Shown: positions 19,301 to 27,241 of the stretch, in pieces | Numbering within the stretch: the first letter of the stretch is position 1 | Layout of the letters: the number at the start of each line of letters is the position of its first letter | Origin: Poriferisodalis sp965215815 | GTDB taxonomy: Bacteria > Actinomycetota > Acidimicrobiia > Acidimicrobiales > Poriferisodalaceae | Length of the DNA: 64,000 nucleotides | Assembly (NCBI RefSeq): GCF_965215815.1 | Contig: NZ_CBDCEO010000013.1 | Location: forward strand, 744,001-808,000 | Direction: 5' to 3' | Notes under the pieces: generated by a model | Databases searched by the model: none | Told to the model about the DNA's origin: nothing | The model's input: only the letters and a program-made list of their open reading frames with translations | Position numbers and translations under genes: made by a program

Positions 19301-21276
19301 TGACCTTCTCCGTAGACGACACCTCGGTCGCCGGGGGTTTCAGCAGTCCGTGGTCGCTGCGCGACGGGACTGACGAGCTGTTCAAGCTGATAAGCACACG
19401 TCAGATAAACGGCATCAACGAGTTCACCGCTCCCCAGGGCATGACCGTGGAGGGAGGCTGCACCACGTCGATGGGTGTGGAGACCTGCGAGGAATACAAC
19501 ATCTACAAGGACGGCGAACTTCCCATCCGGCAGGGAGGCGTCATCCTGACCCGCTACGGCGCCACGGATTCCACCGATGAGGACGCGCCGAAGGCGGCCG
19601 GGGTGAGCATCGGCGGCGTCCTAGGGGATTTCGCCCTCAATGATAAAACTCCGAACCCCGTCCGCGCTTTTATGGCCATCTTCGGCGAGCCGCTCAACGC
19701 GATGGTGCAGAACCTCGGCCAGACCGACGGGGTCTGGCGCGCCGTCGGCGGGAGCAGCGCCACGACGGCATCGCAGGGCTTCACGGCCGGCTCCGGCGAG
19801 TTCGGGTACCGGCTGAAGGGCATCGCCGTGAACATCAACGGCTCCGACAACTCGAACGGCGTTCCCCAGGTGCCCGACGGCCCGGCGTCGGTGGCGGTGT
19901 CGGTGCACGCCGACTCGGGCGGGAAGCCGGGCGCGAAGCTGTTCGACCTGATCAGCCCCATCGAACTGGGGGCGGACGACAGGTTCTTCGAGGCGCCGCC
20001 GCGGGCGTACCTGGATCCGGACACCTCCTACCATCTGGTCTGGCGCCACACCGGCGGCACCCCGCACCGGCTGCAGCTGACCGACGCCGCAAGCGAGGAC
20101 TCGGGCGCGCTGACGGGCGCCAGCATCGCGGACGAGTTCCGGCGGGGCTCCGCGAGCGAGTCGAACAAGGCGTTGGAGATCGCCGTGTACACCGATGTCC
20201 TCACCAAGGGGCCGCCCGTGGCCGGCGGCATCCTCGTGCCCCTGAGCTGGACACACATACCCGACGGCGCCGACGCGGGGGACCAGTTCAGGCTGCTGTA
20301 CGTCACCCACCACGCCACGCAGGCCACGTCCTCCGACGCAGGCGACTACCACGCCCTCGCCCAGTTCGAAGCCTCTGGCCGGTCCAAACGGTATCCAGGA
20401 GCAGCCGGGCGATACACCAATCAGTTCATTCAGAGGGCGGCTGAGCAGTTCAAAGCGGTGGTCTGCACCAACGGCAGAGGCGCCCGAAGAAACGCCGACA
20501 TGCCAGGCACCGGCGTGGCGGTCCACTGGCTGGACGGCGGCTACCAGCATCGCCCCACGCTGGTCGCCAACACGTACTCCGAGTTCTTCAGCGCCGACTG
20601 GGCCAACCGCGACTGGGGCGCCTACGTCACCGGGAACTCCGCCCACTTCGAGGAGCATGCGATGGTCTGGACGGGGTGCGACGCTTCTGGGGCCCCGGAT
20701 CCGATGGGCCCCATGGGCTCGGCCACCGCGGTGGTAGCCGCAGGCTCGCCGAGAGACCCCGACCGCGCCCCCCTCGGCAGCCTCGACGCCGACGACGCCA
20801 ACGAATTCCTGGGCATCGCAAAACAACAAGCCTTGCCGCTCTACGCGATCTCGCCCGTCTTCACCGTCTACGGCGACGGCTCCCCCCGCACCATCTGGTC
20901 AGCCAGCATGACGGTGGGAACACTCACTGACACTGCGGGATCAACCGTCAGTGTGTTCGCCGGATCTGGCTCCACGTTCGGGGAGATCATCGGGTCAACT
21001 CAGTTCACCTACGAGGGAACAGCCTACACCGTGAGTCATCTCCAAACCGAGAGGCAAACCTTGTCAGGCAGCCTCACAGCAGACAATTTGCACCTGCAAA
21101 TGGCATCGCTGCCGCCGGCTGACTCCGACTCGAAGCTCGTGCTCGAACTCGATGGCAAACGGTTCGCCCTGGCAGATGCAGTTCGGAGTACGAACTTCTA
21201 CTCCTGGGGCGGCCCCGGCCTGAGCTGGGCCGATGGCGAGACCGTTGAGATCAGGCTCATCGAGCTTTCGGATTGA
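16342..21276 (+). CDS. Giant secreted multidomain surface protein (choice-of-anchor R / Ig-like repeats)
   Basis: The 1644-residue protein starts with a signal peptide (MTGSRRLAPLSMLLIGTAVL, small residues after IGPGTTAQAQA). The body is an internal duplication. Each unit has an Ig-like module (YQWIRVDG...FTDRADNAEAVTS near 41-145; YRWIRVDG near 665-785) and a segment SNTGQSPSATA...GYEISSVSIDLAAVP (156 and 793). Each then has a choice-of-anchor R module (NLGQTDNGY, SQGFTTGS, SVHADASGQPGAKLFDL near 488 and 1120). Residues 1300-1510 form a conserved block (DQFRLLYVTHHATQ, QFEASGRS, MVWTGCD, LYAISPVFT), and a final domain (about 1515-1644) resembles the start of the next protein. No LPXTG motif or terminal membrane anchor. 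Probably an extracellular or cell-surface adhesin-like protein; role inferred. Confidence 0.75.
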   Translation: MTGSRRLAPLSMLLIGTAVLVALIGPGTTAQAQANNTATGLPRVVVSAESPGILAADIWDIRDADGLPYGAAPGATSIGDPDDGKFIFDFSYQWIRVDGSNDTNVGTDSQRYQLVEADFGKKFKVRVSFTDRADNAEAVTSVPFGPIARPTLLSASSLVSNTGQSPSATAMITSTYAMNFNLGSHGQGYEISSVSIDLAAVPSSLSVSLWTGGPPGSGEGGSRRAKLFEFVNPDPFAVGLNEFTAPLGVHALQVVDHWIVLSNFGSSLSIKKTTSDGEDAGSETGAVLANEVGGDTSVVRLAINGSRRTQGILAANFAQSGDEGNQEVISLGDKIGFTIALGAADRFLVRGMSIAMDDTTHLDGGFDNPWFFRSDDFDGTIHFRLGQTRKVNGLPTFTAPQGATVSGESTYLLQKGLGTEFEFTNDGDTIERVGAVLSRIQQVDTDADGRSDVPTGAGTTLGKGGDLSDNDAAGPTPRMAVYGVPLYTVVKNLGQTDNGYVSVGGTNDVVSQGFTTGSRTGGYSLQGIGVNIEGSAVSGTDQVPADASAVSVSVHADASGQPGAKLFDLLSPTEYAAGLSFFEAPRGKRLDASTSYVLVWRHNSGANHRLVRTTGNSEDSGGETGASIADAFRLGPDVTDLTQDSGGNALEISVYSGQTPPNATGRPVILPTAEGHGVLAVDTSGISDPQGIPNVGSLESTGPLRNFSYRWIRVDGATETVVGVDQVDYRQVGAAVNDLGVRVESGRYRLVEEDFGKLLRVEASFVDEVGSTEIVSSLPFRPVREPPRLLPAATLVSNTRQSPSATATITSARYSLGFKLGVHGQGYDISGVSIDLAAVPDRLQVSLWAGSAHLSAFGGAYTKLFEFENPESFRVGLNEFKAPPAAFVYQNLEYFIVLSGFGDSLSIKRTASDDEDGGGEPGATIEDQGDSAVLRLAVKGHRRDHGILVSTYGQEDTEGNQEIVSSGDDIGLNFTVGEADRYLIRGVTFSVDDTSVAGGFSSPWSLRDGTDELFKLISTRQINGINEFTAPQGMTVEGGCTTSMGVETCEEYNIYKDGELPIRQGGVILTRYGATDSTDEDAPKAAGVSIGGVLGDFALNDKTPNPVRAFMAIFGEPLNAMVQNLGQTDGVWRAVGGSSATTASQGFTAGSGEFGYRLKGIAVNINGSDNSNGVPQVPDGPASVAVSVHADSGGKPGAKLFDLISPIELGADDRFFEAPPRAYLDPDTSYHLVWRHTGGTPHRLQLTDAASEDSGALTGASIADEFRRGSASESNKALEIAVYTDVLTKGPPVAGGILVPLSWTHIPDGADAGDQFRLLYVTHHATQATSSDAGDYHALAQFEASGRSKRYPGAAGRYTNQFIQRAAEQFKAVVCTNGRGARRNADMPGTGVAVHWLDGGYQHRPTLVANTYSEFFSADWANRDWGAYVTGNSAHFEEHAMVWTGCDASGAPDPMGPMGSATAVVAAGSPRDPDRAPLGSLDADDANEFLGIAKQQALPLYAISPVFTVYGDGSPRTIWSASMTVGTLTDTAGSTVSVFAGSGSTFGEIIGSTQFTYEGTAYTVSHLQTERQTLSGSLTADNLHLQMASLPPADSDSKLVLELDGKRFALADAVRSTNFYSWGGPGLSWADGETVEIRLIELSD

Positions 21277-21291
21277 TTGGAGCTGGTATCG

Positions 21292-23373
21292 ATGAGACGC
21301 ACTGAGATGAATGGTTCTGTCTCCCGAGGGGGGGCTTTGTTTGGTCTGTCTGGTCGGGGTTTGTTTGTCGGCGTGGCCGGGGCGGCGCTGTCGGCGGCGT
21401 TGGTGTTGGTGGGTGTGGCTTTGTGGGCTGTGGCGGCGGGCAGCCAGGAGTCCGCGGAGCCGTTGTGGTCGGCGGACATGACGGTGGTGGAGTACACCAG
21501 CGTTTCGGTCGGCGCGGCCACCGCGGACCTGTTCTCCAATGTCGGTGGCAGCGGGGATCTTCAGATCAAGTCGTTGTGGTCTTACAAGCCGGACCGCGAT
21601 CTTCGTTTGGCGTTCGCAGACGGTGTTTCTGACGCTGCGGACTACACGTTGCAGGTCGGCGACCTCTTCTTGGAGTTTCCTGCCGGCAGTTCTGGTGCCA
21701 GCAGCTTCAAGTGGTCGGGCGTGGACATCGATTGGGAGGATGGGCAGCTGATCCGGGTGCGGGTCGTGTTGACGGCCGATGTTGCTGTTGGGGAGGCCGT
21801 CTCTGTGGTGGTCAACTCTGCGGCTACGGGCGAGCCCGCTATCAGCGGCACGGAGCAGGTGGGTGAGACGCTGACCGCGGTCATTTCGGCTATCGAGGAC
21901 GAAGACGGGCTGGACAGTGTCTCCTACCGCTACCAGTGGATGCGCGCTGATGCCAATATCGCCGGTGCGACAGAGTCTGCTTACACGCTCGGCGACGACG
22001 AGGGCGAGGCGATCAAGTTGAAGGTGTCGTTCATCGACGACAACGGCAACAGCGAGACGCTGACCAGCGCCGCGACGCAGGAGGTGCGCGAGAGGCCGCA
22101 GTTCTTGGTCAGCAACCTGGAAGCGGGCGTCACTGGCGCCAGCGGCGTACAGCGCACCCTCAACGTCGCCCGATCGGGGTTCGCCCAGGCATTCACGACG
22201 GGTCCGAGGACCGTCGGCTATCCACTCGGCTCGGTCAGCATCCAGTTCACGCACTTCTTCGACGCCTCGACCGCGGCAGACGACCTCGGGGTGACGATCA
22301 ACGGCGCCGCCGGCGACAGCGGGCCGGGCGACGTGCTCTGCACCCTGGTCAACCCGTCGAGCTTCTCCGCGCCGGGGGTGATCGCCTTCGACGCGCCGAC
22401 CGGCGAGGGCGCCTGCTTGCAGCTGGCGGCCGAGACGACCTACTTCGTTGTCATCGAGTGGGACAGCCCGAGCGGAACCGACGCATTCGCACTCATCCCC
22501 CAGACCTATCCCACCGATGAGTCGGCAGCTACCGCAGAGGACCCCGGCGGCGCGGACGGCTGGTCGATCGCCGACCACTCCTACTACCTGTCCGTCAGCT
22601 CCGATGACCGCACTTGGACCGCCTACGAGGAGACGGCCAGCTTCAAAATCAAAGTGACCGGAACAGTCTCACAACAGACCACCGAGACCGAGTCTGAGAC
22701 CGAGGCTGAAACCGAAACTGAGAACAACTCGCCCACAGGAGCGCCCACCATCGCCGGAACACCCGAGGTGGAACAGACCCTCACGGCTGACACGTCGTCC
22801 ATCGAGGACGCCGACGGGCTGACCAACGTTTCTTACCAATACCAGTGGACGGCCGGCGGCAGCGACATCGACGGGGCCACCGGCTCCAGCTACCTGCTCA
22901 CCTCGAGCGAGCAGGGCACGACCATCGGGGTCCGGGTGACCTTCAGCGACGACGCCGACAACACCGAGACCCTCACCAGCGAAGCCACCGAGGAAGTGGC
23001 CGCGGCGCCGGTGAGGCTCACGGCAAGCTTCGAGAGCGTGCCGACGACCCACGACGGCCAGACCGCGTTCAGCTTCGTGTTGCGCTTCAGCGAAGAGGTC
23101 GAGCTGAGTTACTTGACCCTGCGGGACCACGTGTTCACGATCTTGGACGGCGAGACGGTCACCGACGGCAAGGTGGACAGAGCCCGGCGGGTGACCCGGG
23201 GCAGCAACGCCGCATGGACCATAAAGGTGACGCCCGAATCGAACGCCGACATCACGATCGAGCTCCCGGCCACCACCGACTGCACAGCAACCGAGGCGAT
23301 CTGCGCCAGAGACGGCAGCGGCAGGAAACTGTCCAACACGCTGAGCTTCACCGTATCGGGACCGGCCACCTAG
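21292..23373 (+). CDS. Secreted protein with Ig-like and choice-of-anchor-like domains (operon 1, second gene)
   Basis: The 693-residue protein has a long basic n-region and a hydrophobic signal segment (GLFVGVAGAALSAALVLVGV). A WSADMTV...W.DG.LIRVRVVL domain (about 55-170) is shared with the neighbours, followed by an Ig-like module (ISGTEQVGETLTAVISAIED). A choice-of-anchor-like domain comes next (SGFAQAFTTGPRTVGYPLGS, GVIAFDAPTGEGACLQLAAE), then a Thr/Glu linker, a second Ig-like module and a C-terminal beta-sandwich (TTHDGQTAFSFVLRFSEEV). ATG 21292 has GGAG 9 nt upstream and lies 15 nt after the previous stop, so the two are co-transcribed. Its TAG stop is part of the CTAG flanking the IS982-type element. 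Confidence 0.75.
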   Translation: MRRTEMNGSVSRGGALFGLSGRGLFVGVAGAALSAALVLVGVALWAVAAGSQESAEPLWSADMTVVEYTSVSVGAATADLFSNVGGSGDLQIKSLWSYKPDRDLRLAFADGVSDAADYTLQVGDLFLEFPAGSSGASSFKWSGVDIDWEDGQLIRVRVVLTADVAVGEAVSVVVNSAATGEPAISGTEQVGETLTAVISAIEDEDGLDSVSYRYQWMRADANIAGATESAYTLGDDEGEAIKLKVSFIDDNGNSETLTSAATQEVRERPQFLVSNLEAGVTGASGVQRTLNVARSGFAQAFTTGPRTVGYPLGSVSIQFTHFFDASTAADDLGVTINGAAGDSGPGDVLCTLVNPSSFSAPGVIAFDAPTGEGACLQLAAETTYFVVIEWDSPSGTDAFALIPQTYPTDESAATAEDPGGADGWSIADHSYYLSVSSDDRTWTAYEETASFKIKVTGTVSQQTTETESETEAETETENNSPTGAPTIAGTPEVEQTLTADTSSIEDADGLTNVSYQYQWTAGGSDIDGATGSSYLLTSSEQGTTIGVRVTFSDDADNTETLTSEATEEVAAAPVRLTASFESVPTTHDGQTAFSFVLRFSEEVELSYLTLRDHVFTILDGETVTDGKVDRARRVTRGSNAAWTIKVTPESNADITIELPATTDCTATEAICARDGSGRKLSNTLSFTVSGPAT
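22679..22730 (+). repeat. Degenerate GAGACCGA-type coding repeat (Thr/Glu linker)
   Basis: Repeats of 6 and 12 bp (accgag, gctgaa) encode TETESETEAETETEN between two domains of the second surface protein. The same linker, longer, is present in the paralogue at 28388. Confidence 0.8.
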
Positions 23374-24395
23374 ATGATTAGTTCCAAGGTTTTAGTGGTC
23401 GTATGCGGTGAGTGAGCGTGCTGGTCGGGTGTGTCGGTAGGTCTCGTTGTGCCAGAAGGCGGCGGTGAGGGCGAGAAGTCGGGTGCCGATGCGCGCTGCG
23501 ACGCCGGTTTTGGTGCGGCCTTTGTGGCGTTCGAGGGTGAGCTGGCCTTTGAGGGTCTGGTTGATCGATTCGATGATCTGGCGCAGGGGCCGCAGGAACC
23601 TTGCGCCGGGTCGTGGGGTCTCGGATCGGGTGGCGGGGCGCAGCACGGTGATGCCGATGTTGTTGAGGTGGGCTTCGAACGCTGCTGAGCGGTAACCCTT
23701 GTCGGCGATGAGGGTCTGGCCCGCTCTGGCGATCCCGGCCGCGTCGATCATGTCGGCGCAGACGTCGCGTTCGTCGGCTTTCGCGCCGGCGAGAGCGAAC
23801 GCGATCGGCAGCCCCGCCGGCGTGGCGACAAGGTGCAGCCGCAGGCCCCAGAAGTACCGCGAATGCGACGCGCACCAGCCGTATTGGGCCCATCCCGCGA
23901 GGTCAGAGCGTTTTTGGGTCTCGCGGCTGGTGCCGCACTCGACCGGCGTGGAGTCCACCAGCCACACGTCGTCATGCCACGACTCGCACTCGCGTGCGAG
24001 CCATCCCATGACACCGGCGATCATCTCGCCGCTGCGCCGCAGCCGCTTGTTGTAGCCGTCGCGGTTCGCCAGATACGGAAACCACGGCCCCAGATGCGCT
24101 CTCGCGAACCGCATGAACTGCGACTCGTTGTCATAGCCCAGCAGCGCCGAGATCACCGCCAGGGTGACCAGCTCCGCGTCCGACAGCTTCGGGGCGAACC
24201 CCACCGCAGGCCGCCGCGGCGCCCACCCAGGGTTCTGTGCCAACAGGTCATCGATCCTCACATACAGTGCGGTCGCGAGGGTGTCCAAGTCCGGGCCCAT
24301 GCTGAGAACCTCCAAGATCGAAGCGTGAATACACACCCCGAGCTTGGACACCCTCACCCCACAACCAGTGGACCCCACCCCTTGGAACTAATCAT
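23374..24395 (-). mobile_element. IS982-family insertion sequence
   Basis: A 1022-bp element is bounded by perfect 16-bp inverted repeats, atgattagttccaagg at 23374-23389 and its complement at 24380-24395. It is flanked by CTAG on both sides (23370-23373 and 24396-24399), which reads as a 4-bp target duplication. CTAG is palindromic, so the repeat could also be counted as longer. The element separates operon 1 of the surface proteins from the leader of operon 2. Without it the sequence would run straight from the TAG stop into the leader. Confidence 0.8.
23392..24300 (-). CDS. IS982-family transposase
   Basis: The 302-residue protein contains the DDE-fold landmarks of IS982 transposases: DVWLVDSTPVECG, KRSDLAGWAQYGWCASHSRYFWGLRLHL, GAKADERDV and TLIADKGYRSAAFE. 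A C-terminal IESINQTLKGQLTLERH follows, with the catalytic Glu. ATG 24300 was chosen because an upstream extension to 24378 runs into the terminal repeat. Length is normal for the family and no frameshift is seen, so it may be active. Confidence 0.85.
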   Translation of the reverse strand: MGPDLDTLATALYVRIDDLLAQNPGWAPRRPAVGFAPKLSDAELVTLAVISALLGYDNESQFMRFARAHLGPWFPYLANRDGYNKRLRRSGEMIAGVMGWLARECESWHDDVWLVDSTPVECGTSRETQKRSDLAGWAQYGWCASHSRYFWGLRLHLVATPAGLPIAFALAGAKADERDVCADMIDAAGIARAGQTLIADKGYRSAAFEAHLNNIGITVLRPATRSETPRPGARFLRPLRQIIESINQTLKGQLTLERHKGRTKTGVAARIGTRLLALTAAFWHNETYRHTRPARSLTAYDH

Positions 24396-24553
24396 CTAGC
24401 GGGGCCCCGTCATGAGCATTGTGCGCTAAATTCAGATGTTCATGATCATTTTTCACGCAATGTTGAACGCCTCGGCCCAGATCGCGCGGGCGTCTTCAGT
24501 ACCCCCCCCCCCCCCCGGAGTTATGGAGGGTGTCGGCAGGCCGGGTGTAAGTC
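24396..24553 (+). promoter_or_regulatory. Leader region 2 with a 15-cytosine tract
   Basis: Near-identical to leader 1 but with 15 C (24502-24516) and a few base changes (TAAATT instead of TAGATT at the candidate -10). The extra C puts the leader ORF (ATG 24436) in a frame that passes across the GTG start at 24554 and stays open to 24747. The IS982-type element lies immediately upstream, so any promoter farther up has been separated. Confidence 0.7.
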
Positions 24554-27241
24554 GTGACCGGTTCGCGGCGCTTGGCGCCGCTCTCCATGCTGCTCATCGG
24601 GACGGCGGTCCTCGTGGCTCTGATCGGCCCGGGAGCAACGGCCCGGGCCCAGGCCCCCGACGAGCGCACGCCTCCCTCGAACCTTTTGGCCCGCTTGGTG
24701 CAAGGCGGGGTGGAGCTCACGTGGGACGCCCCGCTCGCCGAGAATGACGAATCCGTGGACGGCTACGAGATCCTGCGCCGCCGTCCCGACCGGGGCGAAC
24801 AGACGCTCACGACGCTGGTGTCCGACACCGCCACGACCGATACCACGTATTTCGACGCCACGGCCACGGTGCCCGGTGAGCGCTACAGCTACCGGGTACA
24901 GGCGATCAGGGATGGGGTGAGGAGTCGCTCGTCCAACACCGCCACGGTGCTGGTGCTGCTGTCCGCACCAACCACGCGGCTGGTGAGCAATGTTGGCCAG
25001 TCGTCGTCGGTGCGGGTCGATGTCGCTCAGCAGTACGCCATGGGGTTCAGGCTGGGCAGTCACGGCCAGGGCTATGAGATCTCGGGCGTGTCGATCGAGT
25101 TGGCCGCGGTGCCGTCTGATCTGAGCGTGTCGCTGTGGATCGGCGGCCCTGCTGGGACGGCCGTTAACGGCGCTTCGAGTGTGCAACGCGAGCTGTTCGA
25201 GTTCGACGGCCCGGCCTCGTTCGGGGTCGGCCTGAACGAGTTCACGGCTCCTGAAGGGTCTTTCGCGTACCCGAATGTCAACTACTTCATCGTGCTGTCG
25301 GGTTTCGGCTCGTCGCTGTCGATCATGGAGACGGCATCCGACGATGAGGATCCCGGCGGCGAGCCGCAGGCCGTCCTGTTCGACTCGGCGAGGGTCCGAG
25401 CGCTGGGTTCGACCGGACGCTGGGATGGTCCCGCGACGCGCGGCGGCGCGCTGCGCCTGGCCCTCGAGGGCTCGAGGCGGGACCGCGGCGTCCTGGCTGC
25501 GAACTTCACGGGAGTCACGGATTTCCAAGAAATCGTCTCGACCGGCGACGACTGCTGCTTCGAGATGCACGTCGGGTCAGCGGACCGCTACCTCATCCGC
25601 GGTGTTTCTGTGGCGGCGGACGACTCAACAAGCAGAAGCGGCTTCTTCGGTCTCCCGTTCGACCTGCAAGACAGCTCGGGCGCCACGCTGTTCACCCTGC
25701 CCCATGCGTCTGCCCAAGGAAGCCTGGTGGCTGCCCCACTACACCTGGCTTCCCCGGCAGGCATGTCTGACTGGACGGCTCCCCAAGGCGCAACCGTGGC
25801 CGGCAGCAGTTCATACGTCTTCCACATGAACATCGTGAGCATTGCCGGGGACACCGCGGGGACAACGCGGGGAGGCATCATCAACGGCCGCATATTCTGC
25901 TCCGAAATAGTCAACTACACGGACGCTCCGTCGGCGCCGGGCGTGACCCTCTCAGAGCATGGGAATATCGCCTGCCCCACGCCGATGATGGCCGTCGACG
26001 GGGAGCCGCTCCACGCGATGGCGTCGAACCTGAGACAGGACAACGACAGCTACGCCACCGCCACATCCGCCAATGACGTGATATCGCAGGGCTTCGCGAC
26101 CGGACCCAGCGCGTACGGGTACCGATTGCAGGGCATCGGCGTCAACGTCGAAGGCTCCGACGACACGAACAACGACCCCCAGATACCCGACGGACCGTCG
26201 TCGGTGAAGGTGGCCGTGCACGCCGACACGGGCGGCAAGCCCGGCGACAAGCTGTTCGACCTCGTCAGCCCCGACGACTACGCAGCAGGCAAGCTCAGCT
26301 TCTTCGAGGCACCCACGGGAACCAGGCTGGCGCCCGACACCTCCTACGTCATGGTCTGGACCTACCACAACGGCGAGGAGCACAGACTGCGCCGAACCTC
26401 AAGCAACGACGAGGACCAACCCGAGACACTCAACGGCTTCGCCCTGGCCGACGCGTTCTACCGCGGCGCCGACCTGAACAGCGTGACGGTGTCCACAGGA
26501 AGCCACGCACTCGAGATCGCCGTCTACGGCGAGGCCGTCGAGGGCAGCTTCGTGGGCAGCGCCAGGTCCGTGAGCAGCGGTTACCAGGTGACCCCGGACT
26601 GGCTCCACGCACCGCACGACGCCCGTGTCGGGGACCAGTTCAGGGTGGTCTTCGTCACACACCACCCAACGGGCGCCGTGTCCGGGGACATAGAGGAATA
26701 CAACGAACTTGTCCAGTTCGAAGCCTCCGGCCGCAGCAGACGGGACGAGACATCGGCGCCATTCACCGATCGGGTGATACGCAGCGTCGCTTCGGAGTTC
26801 AAAGCGGTGGTCTGCACCGCTGCGGTCGACGCGCGGACCAACACCGCGATGACCGACGCCTTTGGCGCGACGATCCGCTGGCTGGACGGCGGCTGGGAGG
26901 ATCGCCCCACGCTGATCGCCGACTCCTACGACCAGTTCTACAGCGGCGCGTGGGTCAACAGCGACCATGGCGCCTACGCCGCCGGGAACACCGCCCACTT
27001 CAACCCGAGCCACATGATCTGGACCGGGTGCGACGCCCAAGGCGCCTCGCATCCCGAAGTCCCGATGGGCACGAACTCGCCCACGGAGATGGTCGCGGTG
27101 GGCACACCGAACGATCCCAACGACAACTACGCCCCCATCGGCGCCGTCGACGTGAGTTCGGGGTACGTGGCGCGCCCTCGCCAGACGCTGCTGTCGCTCT
27201 ACGCGATCTCGCCCGTCTTCACGATCGTCCCCGAGAGATGA
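24554..27241 (+). CDS. Large secreted protein with FN3 and choice-of-anchor R domains (operon 2, first gene)
   Basis: The 895-residue paralogue of the 16342 gene has the same signal peptide (MTGSRRLAPLSMLLIGTAVL). Residues about 35-130 are a fibronectin type III domain (PPSNLLARLVQGGVELTWDA, YEILRRRPD, YSYRVQAIRDG) in place of the Ig-like module. Next comes the SNVGQSSS...GYEISGVSIELAAVP segment, then a choice-of-anchor R module (SQGFATGPSAYGYRLQG, VHADTGGKPGDKLFDL). The conserved C-terminal block (DQFRVVFVTHHPTG, MIWTGCD, LYAISPVFT) ends the protein. It carries one repeat unit, not two. It ends in ATGA overlap with the next gene. Confidence 0.75.
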   Translation: MTGSRRLAPLSMLLIGTAVLVALIGPGATARAQAPDERTPPSNLLARLVQGGVELTWDAPLAENDESVDGYEILRRRPDRGEQTLTTLVSDTATTDTTYFDATATVPGERYSYRVQAIRDGVRSRSSNTATVLVLLSAPTTRLVSNVGQSSSVRVDVAQQYAMGFRLGSHGQGYEISGVSIELAAVPSDLSVSLWIGGPAGTAVNGASSVQRELFEFDGPASFGVGLNEFTAPEGSFAYPNVNYFIVLSGFGSSLSIMETASDDEDPGGEPQAVLFDSARVRALGSTGRWDGPATRGGALRLALEGSRRDRGVLAANFTGVTDFQEIVSTGDDCCFEMHVGSADRYLIRGVSVAADDSTSRSGFFGLPFDLQDSSGATLFTLPHASAQGSLVAAPLHLASPAGMSDWTAPQGATVAGSSSYVFHMNIVSIAGDTAGTTRGGIINGRIFCSEIVNYTDAPSAPGVTLSEHGNIACPTPMMAVDGEPLHAMASNLRQDNDSYATATSANDVISQGFATGPSAYGYRLQGIGVNVEGSDDTNNDPQIPDGPSSVKVAVHADTGGKPGDKLFDLVSPDDYAAGKLSFFEAPTGTRLAPDTSYVMVWTYHNGEEHRLRRTSSNDEDQPETLNGFALADAFYRGADLNSVTVSTGSHALEIAVYGEAVEGSFVGSARSVSSGYQVTPDWLHAPHDARVGDQFRVVFVTHHPTGAVSGDIEEYNELVQFEASGRSRRDETSAPFTDRVIRSVASEFKAVVCTAAVDARTNTAMTDAFGATIRWLDGGWEDRPTLIADSYDQFYSGAWVNSDHGAYAAGNTAHFNPSHMIWTGCDAQGASHPEVPMGTNSPTEMVAVGTPNDPNDNYAPIGAVDVSSGYVARPRQTLLSLYAISPVFTIVPER

